Shown in pieces: positions 8,180 through 15,604 of a stretch of DNA of 40,304 nt (position 1 is the stretch's first letter; each line of letters opens with the position of its first letter). Source of the DNA: Polynucleobacter sp. MG-27-Goln-C1 (GTDB taxonomy: Bacteria; Pseudomonadota; Gammaproteobacteria; Burkholderiales; Burkholderiaceae); the NCBI RefSeq assembly GCF_018881905.1, contig NZ_JACVPM010000005.1:1-40304 (forward strand), in the 5' to 3' direction. Below the pieces are notes generated by a model. It was not told the DNA's origin. It saw only the letters and a program-made list of their open reading frames with translations, and did no database searches. The position numbers were made by a program, and so were the translations under genes.

Positions 8180-8523
8180 AGTACAAAAGCGCAAGACCAA
8201 AGACCCTTCGAGTAATGGGTCGCAACTACCAAGTTGTATTCGAGAAAGAAGCAACCTTCAAAAGTTCTACAGCAGGTCTTTGCGATAACCAGAAGATGGT
8301 CATCACGATTATGGAAGACCAGCACCCAGCAGAAGAGATGGACACCGTGATTCACGAGTTGCTCCACGCTATCTGGCATCACATGAGTATGGGAGAACAC
8401 CCACCAGAAGAGGAAGTGTTGGTACGCAAATCAGCCGGAGGATTAACTCAAGTGATTTTAGACAACCAACAGTTTGGTACTTACATCAAAGCGGTATACG
8501 ACCATTTAAGGAAAACAAAATGA
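8176..8523 (+). CDS. HExxH zinc-metallopeptidase-like protein
   Basis: A 115-residue protein with the zinc-protease motif DTVIHELLHAIWHHM, where His60, Glu61 and His64 form HExxH. Two beta-strand-like stretches come before it (TLRVMGRNYQVVFE, KMVITIMED), and an acidic EHPPEEEVLVRKSAG segment that may give the third ligand comes after it. Small HExxH proteins of this layout (SprT/ImmA-like zincins) occur in many phages, mostly without a proven substrate. It is coupled by ATGA overlaps to both neighbours, inside the replication operon. A role in cleaving a host protein is possible but not shown. Confidence 0.75.
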   Translation: MKYKSARPKTLRVMGRNYQVVFEKEATFKSSTAGLCDNQKMVITIMEDQHPAEEMDTVIHELLHAIWHHMSMGEHPPEEEVLVRKSAGGLTQVILDNQQFGTYIKAVYDHLRKTK

Positions 8524-8789
8524 TTAACGAACACGACATCACAGATATGTTGCCAGAGCTGGCTAAGAGTTTAGTAATGAAGTCCTCTGGGATGGAAGTA
8601 CCTGATGCTGCTTTGCCTAGCTTAGTAGAGTTCATGCAAGAAGTAGCAGAACACTGTGCCTTTATTGCAGATACCTTACAGCAAACCTTTGTAGCCAAAG
8701 AGATCCGCTCTGAGTTTGGCTTGAAGAAGGATGCTCCGTGCATCTTGTTACAACCTAAGAAGATCATTCATGCGGAGTGTGGTAAATGA
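8520..8789 (+). CDS. hypothetical protein
   Basis: An 89-residue acidic, probably all-helical protein starting MINEHDITDMLPELAKSL. It contains FMQEVAEHCAFIADTLQQTF and a basic end (LQPKKIIHAECGK). No known domain is recognised. The start overlaps the previous stop codon and the end overlaps the exonuclease start by four bases, so it is co-translated with them. Confidence 0.6.
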   Translation: MINEHDITDMLPELAKSLVMKSSGMEVPDAALPSLVEFMQEVAEHCAFIADTLQQTFVAKEIRSEFGLKKDAPCILLQPKKIIHAECGK

Positions 8790-9562
8790 TTGCACTGATC
8801 GATGCTGACATCTTGGCATATCAGGCAGCAGCTACCTCTGAGAAAGCCATTAAGTGGGACGATGACATCTGGACACTCCACTCATTTGAATCAGAGGCAC
8901 AACAGCACTTTGCCAATATGGTTACCACCATTACTGAAAAGGCTGGGTGTGACACTCACGTCCTATGCTGGACTCATTCAGATAACTGGCGTAAGGATGT
9001 ACTTCCAAGCTACAAGTCAAACCGTGTAGCCACAAGGAAACCATTGGTTCTCTCAGAGATCCGTAAGTGGGGTCAGGAGAACTATGAGTCCCGCATCATT
9101 CCTTCACTAGAGGGTGATGACATCCTTGGCTTAATGGCTACAGATCCAACCATGAAGAACAAGGTAATTATCTGCACCATTGATAAGGACTTGAAGACTA
9201 TCCCCGGTAACCACTACAACTTTGCTAAGGATGAGCTCTTCACTGTATCTCTCCACGAGGCAGACCTGTATCACATGTCACAGACCTTAACTGGTGATGC
9301 GACTGATGGATACAAAGGTTGCCCGGGCATTGGTGCCGTGACTGCTAAGAAGATCCTTGATGCTGCCATTGAGGCAGGTACGCCTTGGGCTGACCAGAAG
9401 CAGCTTAACGGTCTCTTCTGGGAGGCTGTAGTTAAGACCTATGCCAAAGCTGGACTGGGCGAGGAAGAGGCTTTAGTGCAAGCACGAGTAGCTCGTATTC
9501 TCCGCTTCGGTGAGTACGCCTTCAAACAACAAAAGGTAAAGCTATGGAATCCTGCAACGTAA
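8786..9562 (+). CDS. 5'-3' exonuclease / flap endonuclease (T7 gp6-like)
   Basis: A 258-residue FEN-family nuclease that removes RNA primers and degrades host DNA to feed phage synthesis. Metal-binding acidic motifs are visible: LIDADILAYQAA at the N-terminus, PSLEGDDILGLMA in the middle and ICTIDKDLKTIPG after it. They are followed by the DNA-binding helix-hairpin-helix segment LTGDATDGYKGCPGIGAVTA with AKKIL. The length is close to T7 gp6 (300 residues). It starts inside an ATGA overlap with the previous gene and overlaps the next gene by 19 nt. Confidence 0.93.
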   Translation: MIALIDADILAYQAAATSEKAIKWDDDIWTLHSFESEAQQHFANMVTTITEKAGCDTHVLCWTHSDNWRKDVLPSYKSNRVATRKPLVLSEIRKWGQENYESRIIPSLEGDDILGLMATDPTMKNKVIICTIDKDLKTIPGNHYNFAKDELFTVSLHEADLYHMSQTLTGDATDGYKGCPGIGAVTAKKILDAAIEAGTPWADQKQLNGLFWEAVVKTYAKAGLGEEEALVQARVARILRFGEYAFKQQKVKLWNPAT

Positions 9563-9819
9563 ACAATGGAGCATCCGTCATGGAATACTTAAAAAACTAC
9601 ACAGAGGAATCTGACCTAGTTAACTCACCTCCACACTACGCTGATGGCGGTCTTGAATGTATTGACTACATCCAGCAGCGGTTAACTGAAGAAGAGTTCC
9701 GTGGATACCTAAGGGGCAACATGATTAAGTATCAGCATCGTCTGATGGCTAAAGGTAATCCAAAGATGGATGCTGAGAAGATTGGTTGGTACTGCAATAG
9801 ACTGGTTCAGGAACTATGA
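9544..9819 (+). CDS. DUF3310 family protein
   Basis: A 91-residue protein. The core NSPPHYADGGLECIDYIQ, then FRGYLRGNMIKYQHRL and DAEKIGWYCNRLVQEL, is the DUF3310 pattern (paired HY and ECID motifs, GN-IKY, then a C-terminal helix). This family is widespread in phages, usually near nucleotide or replication genes. A nucleotide-kinase-related or SaV-like role has been suggested for it but remains unproven. The start at 9544 lies within the exonuclease gene behind AAAGG. A later ATG at 9581 would still retain the whole domain. Confidence 0.85.
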   Translation: MESCNVNNGASVMEYLKNYTEESDLVNSPPHYADGGLECIDYIQQRLTEEEFRGYLRGNMIKYQHRLMAKGNPKMDAEKIGWYCNRLVQEL

Positions 9820-9911
9820 GTCAGCCAATCATCCCCTACATCTGCCCTAAGTGTGGGCTTGATCGCTACTTCAATGTAGAGCATCGTTGTCAGGAGAAAG
9901 CCAATGGCTGA
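9816..9911 (+). CDS. tiny zinc-ribbon-like protein
   Basis: A 31-residue peptide, MSQPIIPYICPKCGLDRYF followed by NVEHRCQEKANG, starting in the ATGA that ends the DUF3310 gene and overlapping the next start codon. CPKCG plus a later Cys resembles half of a zinc ribbon. Its position in an unbroken chain of coupled starts and stops is the main evidence that it is translated. Confidence 0.55.
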   Translation: MSQPIIPYICPKCGLDRYFNVEHRCQEKANG

Positions 9912-10089
9912 CATCACCATGTGTCGAGATGATTCCTGCAAGAAACGTGAGAGGTGCTACCGCTTTACCGCTAAATCCTGTGAGTATAGGCAATCCTATT
10001 TTGTAGAAACCCCCCGTAAAGGAAGGGTTTGTAACTACTTTTCGGATAACCAAGATAAAACTAAGCGACTGAGAAAGAACTGCGAATGA
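9904..10089 (+). CDS. cysteine-rich small phage protein
   Basis: A 61-residue basic protein with six cysteines (MCRDDSCKKRERCYRF, then KSCEYRQSYF, VCNYF, KNCE). The arrangement C-x4-C-x5-C-YRFTA...RQSYF matches a small conserved family seen in many tailed phages and annotated as hypothetical. Zinc binding is a fair inference from the Cys spacing. It is coupled to both neighbours by overlapping start and stop codons. Confidence 0.68.
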   Translation: MADITMCRDDSCKKRERCYRFTAKSCEYRQSYFVETPRKGRVCNYFSDNQDKTKRLRKNCE

Positions 10090-10202
10090 GCTTCACAATC
10101 ATGCAGCATGATGGCATGAAAGTTATTCAATGGTTCTTCACCATTGATGAACTGATCTCCAGCATGTTAAGAAACCCACACGATACCTACCACAGGAACT
10201 AA
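10086..10202 (+). CDS. tiny hypothetical protein
   Basis: A 38-residue peptide starting MSFTIMQHDGMKVIQWFF and ending TYHRN, coupled to the previous gene by ATGA and ending three bases before the next ATG. No domain is recognised. The coupling and the absence of other coding potential here support it. Confidence 0.5.
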   Translation: MSFTIMQHDGMKVIQWFFTIDELISSMLRNPHDTYHRN

Positions 10203-10204
10203 TT

Positions 10205-10429
10205 ATGGTATGGAAGTGTCCACCACTACACCTACCTAACTGGAACCACCTATGGAAATGGAAAGAAGAAATGAAGGAAGTACTCCACCGACCTCCACTA
10301 GACAAAGAGAAGTTTGAATCCAACTGGGATCTGATCTTCAATAAGAAACCAAAGCCACCTGAGGGTGGTTTTTTAACGACCAAAGAAAATGAACAAGAGC
10401 CCATCACTAAGAGCACAACTAATAACTAG
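10205..10429 (+). CDS. hypothetical Trp/Pro-rich small protein
   Basis: A 74-residue protein beginning MVWKCPPLHLPNWNHLWKW, with five tryptophans, followed by a Lys/Glu-rich stretch and FNKKPKPPEGGFLTTKEN. An AGGA motif eight bases before ATG10205 supports the start. Its last part is read through an intrinsic-terminator-like hairpin (10355-10374), and it overlaps the reductase start by 41 nt. The residues PKPPEGGFLTT are therefore partly dictated by the hairpin. Function unknown. Confidence 0.55.
   Translation: MVWKCPPLHLPNWNHLWKWKEEMKEVLHRPPLDKEKFESNWDLIFNKKPKPPEGGFLTTKENEQEPITKSTTNN
10355..10374 (+). terminator. terminator-like hairpin inside a reading frame
   Basis: CCACC (10355-10359), loop TGAG and GGTGG (10364-10368) are followed by TTTTTT. 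It is a textbook intrinsic terminator shape, lying within the end of the 10205 gene and 15 nt before the reductase start codon. It could attenuate transcription into the reductase gene or mark the end of the middle operon. Confidence 0.7.
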
Positions 10430-12362
10430 ACGTACCTATAACAGACCTACAGACGACTCCGGAAAGAACTTTGAATCGTGGGGTGACACCATTGGTCGAG
10501 TCATCTCCCACCAATCATGGCTATGGGAAAGAGCTAAAGGCTCACCATTGGTCTATTCAGAATTAGAAGAACTGCGTGAGCTTCGCACCCTCATGCTTGA
10601 CCGCAAGGTGTCCGTATCAGGACGAACGCTATGGCTAGGCGGTACAGAAGTAGCTAAGACACGAGAAGCTTCCCAGTTCAACTGTAGCTTTACTCACATT
10701 GAAACCATTCAAGACATCGTTGATGTGCTGTGGTTACTCCTTCAGGGCTGTGGTGTTGGCTTCCGTCCAATCGTGGGGCAGCTTACAGGCTTCTCTAATC
10801 GCATCGAAGACATCGAAGTAATTAAGAGCACACGAACCACTAAGGGTGGCGAAGAAAATAATAAGGAAACATTTGAAGATGGCGTATGGACTATCACTGT
10901 TGGGGACTCTGCTGAAGCGTGGGCAAAGTCAATTGGAAAGCTTATGGCACACCCATACCCAGCCAAAAAGCTCGTCCTCGATTTCTCACAGATACGCCCA
11001 GCGGGTGAGCGACTCAAAGGCTATGGCTGGATTTCCAGTGGGGATGCAGCAATCACTACAGCGTATCTCGCAATTGCTCAGATTCTTAACAACCGTGCTG
11101 GTAGTCTCCTTAGCCGTATCGACATTCTTGATATTGCTAACTGGCTTGGCACTGTCCTATCTAGCCGTAGAAGTGCTGAAATTGCTCTGTTTAATTATGG
11201 TGAAGATGAGTGGGAAGAATTTGCAGTTGCAAAGAAGAACTTCTGGGAAGGCAACATCCAGAGGGCTCAGTCCAACAACTCGCTTCTATTCAAAACGAAG
11301 CCAACCCGAGAGCAACTAGCAGACATCTTTGATTTGATGGTCGCTTCTGGTGGATCCGAACCCGGCTTCATCAATGGTCAGACAGCAACACACCGTGCTC
11401 CTTGGTTCAAAGGTGTCAATCCATGTGCAGAAATTTTATTAGGAAATAAGAGTTTTTGTAACTTAACGGAGATAGATGTTGGAAAATTTAAAGGAGACTC
11501 TTCGGGGCTTCGTAGAGCGATGCATCTTGCAGCACGAGCCAACTATCGACAGACCTGTGTTAACTTATCTGACGGCATACTCCAAGAAGGGTGGCATCTC
11601 AACAATGCGTTTCTCCGACTCTGTGGAGTGGGGATTACGGGTATCGTACGCAGACCAGACTTGCGAGATTACGACTACTCTGAACTCAGTCGTACAGCAA
11701 CAAGCGCAGCTTTCGGAATGGCTGACGAGCTTGGGTTACCACGACCTAAAAATGTTACCACCGTCAAGCCTAGTGGAACTTTGTCAAAGATCATGGATAC
11801 CACAGAAGGACTCCATAAGCCTCTTGGTAAGTATATTTTTAACAACGTCAACTTCAGCAAGCATGACCCATTAGTACCTCTCTGCCGAGCAGCAGGGTAC
11901 AAAGTGATTGATAACCCTATGGATGCAGATGCAGTCCTGATTACTTTCCCAGTAGTCTGGAATGATGTCCCATTCACCAAGGTAACGATCGATGGTCAAG
12001 AGCTTGAGGTAAACCTTGAGACAGCCCTATCCCAACTAGAGCGTTACAAGATGCTCATGAAATCATGGTGTCAACAGAACGTGTCAGCGACTATCAGCTA
12101 CTCCGTAGATGAGGTTCCGGGCATCGTAGATTGGCTCCTAGAGAACTGGGATAACTATGTGGGCGTTAGCTTCCTATTTCGGGCTGACCCAACCAAGACC
12201 GCTAAGGACTTAGGTTACCTCTACCTCCCTCAGGAAGTGGTCACTAAGGAAGCTTATGAGGAATATGCAGCACGACTTCAGCATATCGATATCGACCAAG
12301 GAAACTCCTTTGACGAGCTCTCTTCGGATGAGTGCGCCAGTGGCGTTTGCCCTGTTAGATAA
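10389..12362 (+). CDS. nrdJ: ribonucleotide reductase, class II (adenosylcobalamin-dependent), monomeric
   Basis: Makes deoxyribonucleotides from ribonucleotides, using vitamin B12 coenzyme to generate the thiyl radical, so it works with or without oxygen. The 657-residue chain has the cysteines of the Lactobacillus-type monomeric enzyme in the right spacing: Cys99 (QFNCSF), Cys346 (NPCAEILL), Cys357 (KSFCNLTE, 11 residues on as in Cys408/Cys419) and a C-terminal redox pair Cys649/Cys654 (CASGVCPVR). Glu348 follows Cys346 as in the active site. KPSGTLSKIMDTTEGLH is also typical. ATG10389 gives the usual TRRTYNRP N-terminus but has a weak ribosome site, and the gene overlaps its upstream neighbour. 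Phages of cyanobacteria and SAR11 often carry this gene. B12 must come from the host. Confidence 0.96.
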   Translation: MNKSPSLRAQLITRRTYNRPTDDSGKNFESWGDTIGRVISHQSWLWERAKGSPLVYSELEELRELRTLMLDRKVSVSGRTLWLGGTEVAKTREASQFNCSFTHIETIQDIVDVLWLLLQGCGVGFRPIVGQLTGFSNRIEDIEVIKSTRTTKGGEENNKETFEDGVWTITVGDSAEAWAKSIGKLMAHPYPAKKLVLDFSQIRPAGERLKGYGWISSGDAAITTAYLAIAQILNNRAGSLLSRIDILDIANWLGTVLSSRRSAEIALFNYGEDEWEEFAVAKKNFWEGNIQRAQSNNSLLFKTKPTREQLADIFDLMVASGGSEPGFINGQTATHRAPWFKGVNPCAEILLGNKSFCNLTEIDVGKFKGDSSGLRRAMHLAARANYRQTCVNLSDGILQEGWHLNNAFLRLCGVGITGIVRRPDLRDYDYSELSRTATSAAFGMADELGLPRPKNVTTVKPSGTLSKIMDTTEGLHKPLGKYIFNNVNFSKHDPLVPLCRAAGYKVIDNPMDADAVLITFPVVWNDVPFTKVTIDGQELEVNLETALSQLERYKMLMKSWCQQNVSATISYSVDEVPGIVDWLLENWDNYVGVSFLFRADPTKTAKDLGYLYLPQEVVTKEAYEEYAARLQHIDIDQGNSFDELSSDECASGVCPVR

Positions 12363-12371
12363 CGGTAATTT

Positions 12372-12395
12372 AATTACCTACGACTATAGGAGTCA
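12372..12395 (+). promoter_or_regulatory. phage RNA polymerase promoter P2
   Basis: AATTACCTACGACTATAGG followed by AGTCA, identical over 19 bp to P3 at 34668 and one base different from P1. It lies in the short gap between the reductase and the structural genes, where T7-like phages switch from class II to class III transcription. The SD-like AGGAG of the next gene overlaps its downstream edge. Confidence 0.88.
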
Positions 12396-12400
12396 ACTCG

Positions 12401-12589
12401 ATGATTTATAAGACATTTCCAACAGTTGATAAGAAATTTCTTGAGGCTCTAGAAGAGCGATATCCAGACCAGTGTCCACCACTAGGTACTCCCGTTGAGG
12501 ATATCTATGTGAAGCAAGGGCAGGTGAGTGTCATCGCCTTCTTGAGACATCAATATAAACAGCAAAACTTAAACATTTTGGAGAATTAA
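12401..12589 (+). CDS. small hypothetical protein, first gene of the structural operon
   Basis: A 62-residue protein, starting MIYKTFPTVDKKFLEALEE and ending KQQNLNILEN, directly downstream of promoter P2. The central YPDQCPPLGTPVEDIYVKQGQ and a C-terminal helix (VIAFLRHQYKQQ) suggest a compact helical protein. Similar small proteins occur just before the portal region in other T7-like phages, with unknown function. The start follows AGGAG at 12389-12393. Confidence 0.65.
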   Translation: MIYKTFPTVDKKFLEALEERYPDQCPPLGTPVEDIYVKQGQVSVIAFLRHQYKQQNLNILEN

Positions 12590-12591
12590 CT

Positions 12592-12816
12592 ATGTGTATG
12601 GGCGGATCCCCTTCAATCGCAGCAGCAGCACCCCCAGCCCCACCACCAGCACCACCAGCACCAGCCGTTCCAATGGCTCCTGCTGCTGACAATGCAGCTT
12701 CAGATGTATCTAAGCTTGCTCGTCAGAAGGGTCGTATGGGGTTACGAATTGATAAGACAGCCTCTGTTGCTTTGCCAGCAGGTGGCGTAAGCAGTGGTTT
12801 AAATATCCCCGCATAA
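12592..12816 (+). CDS. Ala/Pro-rich virion protein (T7 gp7.3-like)
   Basis: A 74-residue protein that opens MCMGGSPSIAAAAPPAPPPA and ends LPAGGVSSGLNIPA. Length and composition (a low-complexity Ala/Pro stretch, a basic middle KLARQKGRMGLRIDK, and a Gly/Ser end finishing in LNI) recall T7 gp7.3, a small protein needed for tail attachment and adsorption that ends GGGINI. Its place just before the portal gene is also the same. Homology is inferred from pattern and position only. Confidence 0.65.
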   Translation: MCMGGSPSIAAAAPPAPPPAPPAPAVPMAPAADNAASDVSKLARQKGRMGLRIDKTASVALPAGGVSSGLNIPA

Positions 12817-12825
12817 AGGATTCAC

Positions 12826-14445
12826 ATGAACGAGAAGACGGAAGTACATAATTCCGCTCATTCCCTGTACGAAAAGTTGGAGTCAAAACGTGAACCGTTC
12901 TTGATCAGGGCTAGGGAGTGTTCTAAATACACTATCCCTACCTTGATGCCCTTACTGGGGCATACATCCACTACTGAGTTTGCAACTCCTTGGCAGGGTA
13001 TGGGAGCACGGGGTGTGAACAACCTCTCCTCCAAACTCTTGTTAGCCTTATTCCCACCTAACTCTCCATTCTTTAAACTTCAGATTGATGATTTCACTCT
13101 TGAAGAACTCACTAAGCAAGAAGGAATGAGAGCTCAGGTTGAGGAAGGTCTTAACAAGATTGAGCGTTCAGTACAAAACGAGATTGAAAAAGGTGCAGTT
13201 CGTGTCTCAGGCTTTGAGGCAATCAAGCACCTAGTTGTTGCAGGAAACGTACTTCTGTACTTGCCAGATAGTGGCGGTATGCGGGTATTTAACCTTGAGA
13301 ACTATGTAGTCCAGCGTGACCAAATGGGTAACGTATTGGATATCGTAGTGGAAGAGGAAGTTTCCCCAGCAACCCTCTCTAAGGACATCCAAGAATTCAT
13401 TGGGTTTAGTCCAGAGACAGAGAGCACGGACATGAACCGTGAAAAGTCTACTTGCATTTACACCCACATCTATCGTGAAGACGGTAAGTGGGAGGTATAC
13501 CAAGAGATTAAAGGTAAACAAATTCCCGGATCTTCTGGTACTTATCCTCTTGATAAGACACCGTGGATTCCGGTTCGATTCTCTCGTGTAGAGAACGAAG
13601 ACTATGGTCGTGGCTATGTTGAAGAGTATCTAGGTGACATTAAGTCCCTCGATGGTCTCTCTCAGGCAATCGTTGAAGGCTCTGCTATTGCAGCAAAGAC
13701 AGTGTTCTTGGTTAATCCAAACGGAACTACTGATCCTAGAGCTCTCGAGACTGCTGAGAATGGGGCAATCATTGAAGGTATGGAGCAAGATGTCTCCACA
13801 CTAGGACTCAACAAATACAACGACTACCGAGTTGCATTAGAAACCATCACCACCATTAACGAACGCCTGAGCTATGCATTCTTGCTTAACTCCGCTGTTC
13901 AACGTAATGGTGATCGTGTTACGGCTGAAGAAATCCGCTACATGGCTAACGAATTAGAGTCAGCCTTAGGTGGTATTTACAGTATCCTGTCACAAGAACT
14001 ACAGCTTCCAATCGTGAACCGCATTATGTTCGCTATGGAAAGAGCTAAGAAGCTCCCAGTACTCCCTAAGGGAACTGTGGAACCTGTAATCGTGACTGGT
14101 ATGGAGGCTTTAGGGCGAGGTAATGACCTGAATAAACTTCAGCAATTCCTCAGTATCCTTACTCAGAGTTTGGGCGCAGAAGCAACCATGTCTCGCTTGA
14201 ATGTAGGTGATGCAATTACCCGTGTTGGCACATCGTTAGGTATCGATATGAAGGGTCTGGTAAAGACAGATGAAGATATCGCAGCCGAACAACAGGCACA
14301 ACAACAAGCAGCCCAGCAAGCACAACAGATGCAGATGATGCAAGCAGGTGTAGCCCCAGCTATTAATCAGCTAGGTGGAATGGTTAAACAAGGAATGGCA
14401 AACAATGCTCAACAAACCGGACAAGACCCCCAAGGTCAAGCCTGA
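12826..14445 (+). CDS. portal / head-tail connector protein (T7 gp8-like)
   Basis: Forms the dodecameric portal through which DNA is packaged and to which the tail joins. The 539 residues compare with 536 in T7. Conserved stretches include TPWQGMGARGVNNLSSKLLL, LVVAGNVLLYLP, YVVQRDQMGNVLDIV, YVEEYLGDIKSLDGL, and AFLLNSAVQRNGDRVTAEEI followed by RYMANELESALGG. The C-terminus is Gln/Met-rich (QQAQQQAAQQAQQMQMM). It starts behind AAGGATTC. The end overlaps a small gene in another frame. Confidence 0.97.
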   Translation: MNEKTEVHNSAHSLYEKLESKREPFLIRARECSKYTIPTLMPLLGHTSTTEFATPWQGMGARGVNNLSSKLLLALFPPNSPFFKLQIDDFTLEELTKQEGMRAQVEEGLNKIERSVQNEIEKGAVRVSGFEAIKHLVVAGNVLLYLPDSGGMRVFNLENYVVQRDQMGNVLDIVVEEEVSPATLSKDIQEFIGFSPETESTDMNREKSTCIYTHIYREDGKWEVYQEIKGKQIPGSSGTYPLDKTPWIPVRFSRVENEDYGRGYVEEYLGDIKSLDGLSQAIVEGSAIAAKTVFLVNPNGTTDPRALETAENGAIIEGMEQDVSTLGLNKYNDYRVALETITTINERLSYAFLLNSAVQRNGDRVTAEEIRYMANELESALGGIYSILSQELQLPIVNRIMFAMERAKKLPVLPKGTVEPVIVTGMEALGRGNDLNKLQQFLSILTQSLGAEATMSRLNVGDAITRVGTSLGIDMKGLVKTDEDIAAEQQAQQQAAQQAQQMQMMQAGVAPAINQLGGMVKQGMANNAQQTGQDPQGQA

Positions 14446-14617
14446 AGAAGTAGTTAGCGAACCTATTGATCGCTTAGTGACAGAAGAGGAGTTATCCGCT
14501 CCTGTTCCTGAGGGTCAAATCGTTACATTCTTGGGTGACAAAAAGAAATACAACAAAGATTCCAATGCAAAGCGGATTACCGTCCTTGCAGATGGAAGCG
14601 TTATTTACGAATACTAG
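14405..14617 (+). CDS. small hypothetical protein between portal and scaffold
   Basis: A 70-residue charged protein (MLNKPDKTPKVKPEEVV at the start, ITVLADGSVIYEY at the end), overlapping the last 41 nt of the portal gene in a different frame. An AAGGA lies ten bases before ATG14405. A GTG at 14375 would add ten residues but has no ribosome site. The C-terminal part looks like a small beta domain (GQIVTFLGDKKKY...KRITVLADGSVIYEY). Small proteins at this position occur in related podoviruses; function unknown. Confidence 0.62.
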   Translation: MLNKPDKTPKVKPEEVVSEPIDRLVTEEELSAPVPEGQIVTFLGDKKKYNKDSNAKRITVLADGSVIYEY

Positions 14618-14624
14618 GAATTAA

Positions 14625-15422
14625 ATGGCTGAATCTATCGTTATTACGACTCCTGATACTACGGGAGAAGCACCAGCCGACCACAATCAGAAGATGATTG
14701 ATAAGGCAAATGGTGTAGTCACGCCAGCAGATGATATTACCCCCACGGGTGATCGTCCTGCTTGGTTGCCAGAAAAATTTAAGTCGCCAGAAGACATGGC
14801 TAAGGCTTATGCTGCCCTTGAGGGTAAGCTTGGAGGTCAATCAAATGATCCCCCAGCAGATCCTCCTGCGGATCCACCAGCAGACCCAGCAACACCTGAT
14901 GATAAAACTGTAAATGATGCTCTTGCTAAGGATGGATTATCCCTAGCTGAGTTCTCAGAAGAGTTCAATAAATCAGGATCACTCTCAGAAGAGTCTTATT
15001 CAAAGTTATTAGCAGCAGGTTACGACAAGGGATTGGTAGATAGCTACATCTCAGGTCAACAAGCCCGTGCTTCTTTGTATGAGGCTGAATTGAAGGGTGT
15101 TGCAGGTGGTGCTGACTCATATGACAAGATGGTCACATGGGCTAAGGCAACAATGACAGCAGCAGAGATTGATGCGTACAACGCTTCAGTATCTTCTTCT
15201 AGTCCTGATGCTGCCAAGCTCGCTATCTCTGGTCTTAAGTCTCGTTATGAAGCAGTAAATGGACGTGAACCTTCCTTTGTGAAGGGGACTCCTGCCTCTG
15301 CAAGTCCTGATGCCTTTGCTTCACGGCATGAAATCACAGCAGCAATGAAAGACCCACGTTACGCTAAAGACTCGGCTTATCGCCAACAGGTCATTAACAA
15401 ACTAAGTCGTTCAAACTTCTAA
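14625..15422 (+). CDS. capsid assembly scaffold (T7 gp9-like)
   Basis: Internal scaffold that guides procapsid assembly and is later expelled. It has 265 residues (T7 307). The typical early motif RPAWLPEKFKSPEDMAKAYA with ALEGKL is present, followed by a flexible acidic spacer with three DPPA repeats (DPPADPPADPPADPA). A helical C-terminal half follows, with AFASRHEITAAMKDPRYAKD then YRQQVINKL, the part that contacts the coat in scaffolds of this type. It lies directly before the capsid gene, as in T7. Confidence 0.92.
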   Translation: MAESIVITTPDTTGEAPADHNQKMIDKANGVVTPADDITPTGDRPAWLPEKFKSPEDMAKAYAALEGKLGGQSNDPPADPPADPPADPATPDDKTVNDALAKDGLSLAEFSEEFNKSGSLSEESYSKLLAAGYDKGLVDSYISGQQARASLYEAELKGVAGGADSYDKMVTWAKATMTAAEIDAYNASVSSSSPDAAKLAISGLKSRYEAVNGREPSFVKGTPASASPDAFASRHEITAAMKDPRYAKDSAYRQQVINKLSRSNF

Positions 15423-15604
15423 GTTATTCCGATCCCCACACTCGTGGGGGTCACCAACCACACTTCTATATTTAGAGGTGGTTCGCAATTCTTATTAACT
15501 GACTTCACAACTAAAGCCCACCGAGGTGGACAACTTTGTGTTCAGGAATTCGGAAAGTAAGAGGACGAAATTTATTTCCTTTTATTTTTATCGAAAGCCC
15601 AATC
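15423..15604 (+). other. leader region of the capsid gene with several hairpins
   Basis: Gene-free 182 bp. CCCCAC (15434-15439) and GTGGGG (15444-15449) form a strong hairpin without a T tract. AACCAC and a matching GTGGTT near 15457-15484 form a second, and CCACC-GA-GGTGG near 15519 a third. I find no clear copy of the phage promoter. In T7 the capsid gene has its own strong promoter, so its absence here is notable. The hairpins may stabilise or process the capsid mRNA. Confidence 0.5.

Noticed and set aside
14640..14665. Promoter-like TTACGACTCCTGATACTACGGGAG at the scaffold start
   Set aside because: It lies within the scaffold coding sequence and matches the three clear promoters poorly.
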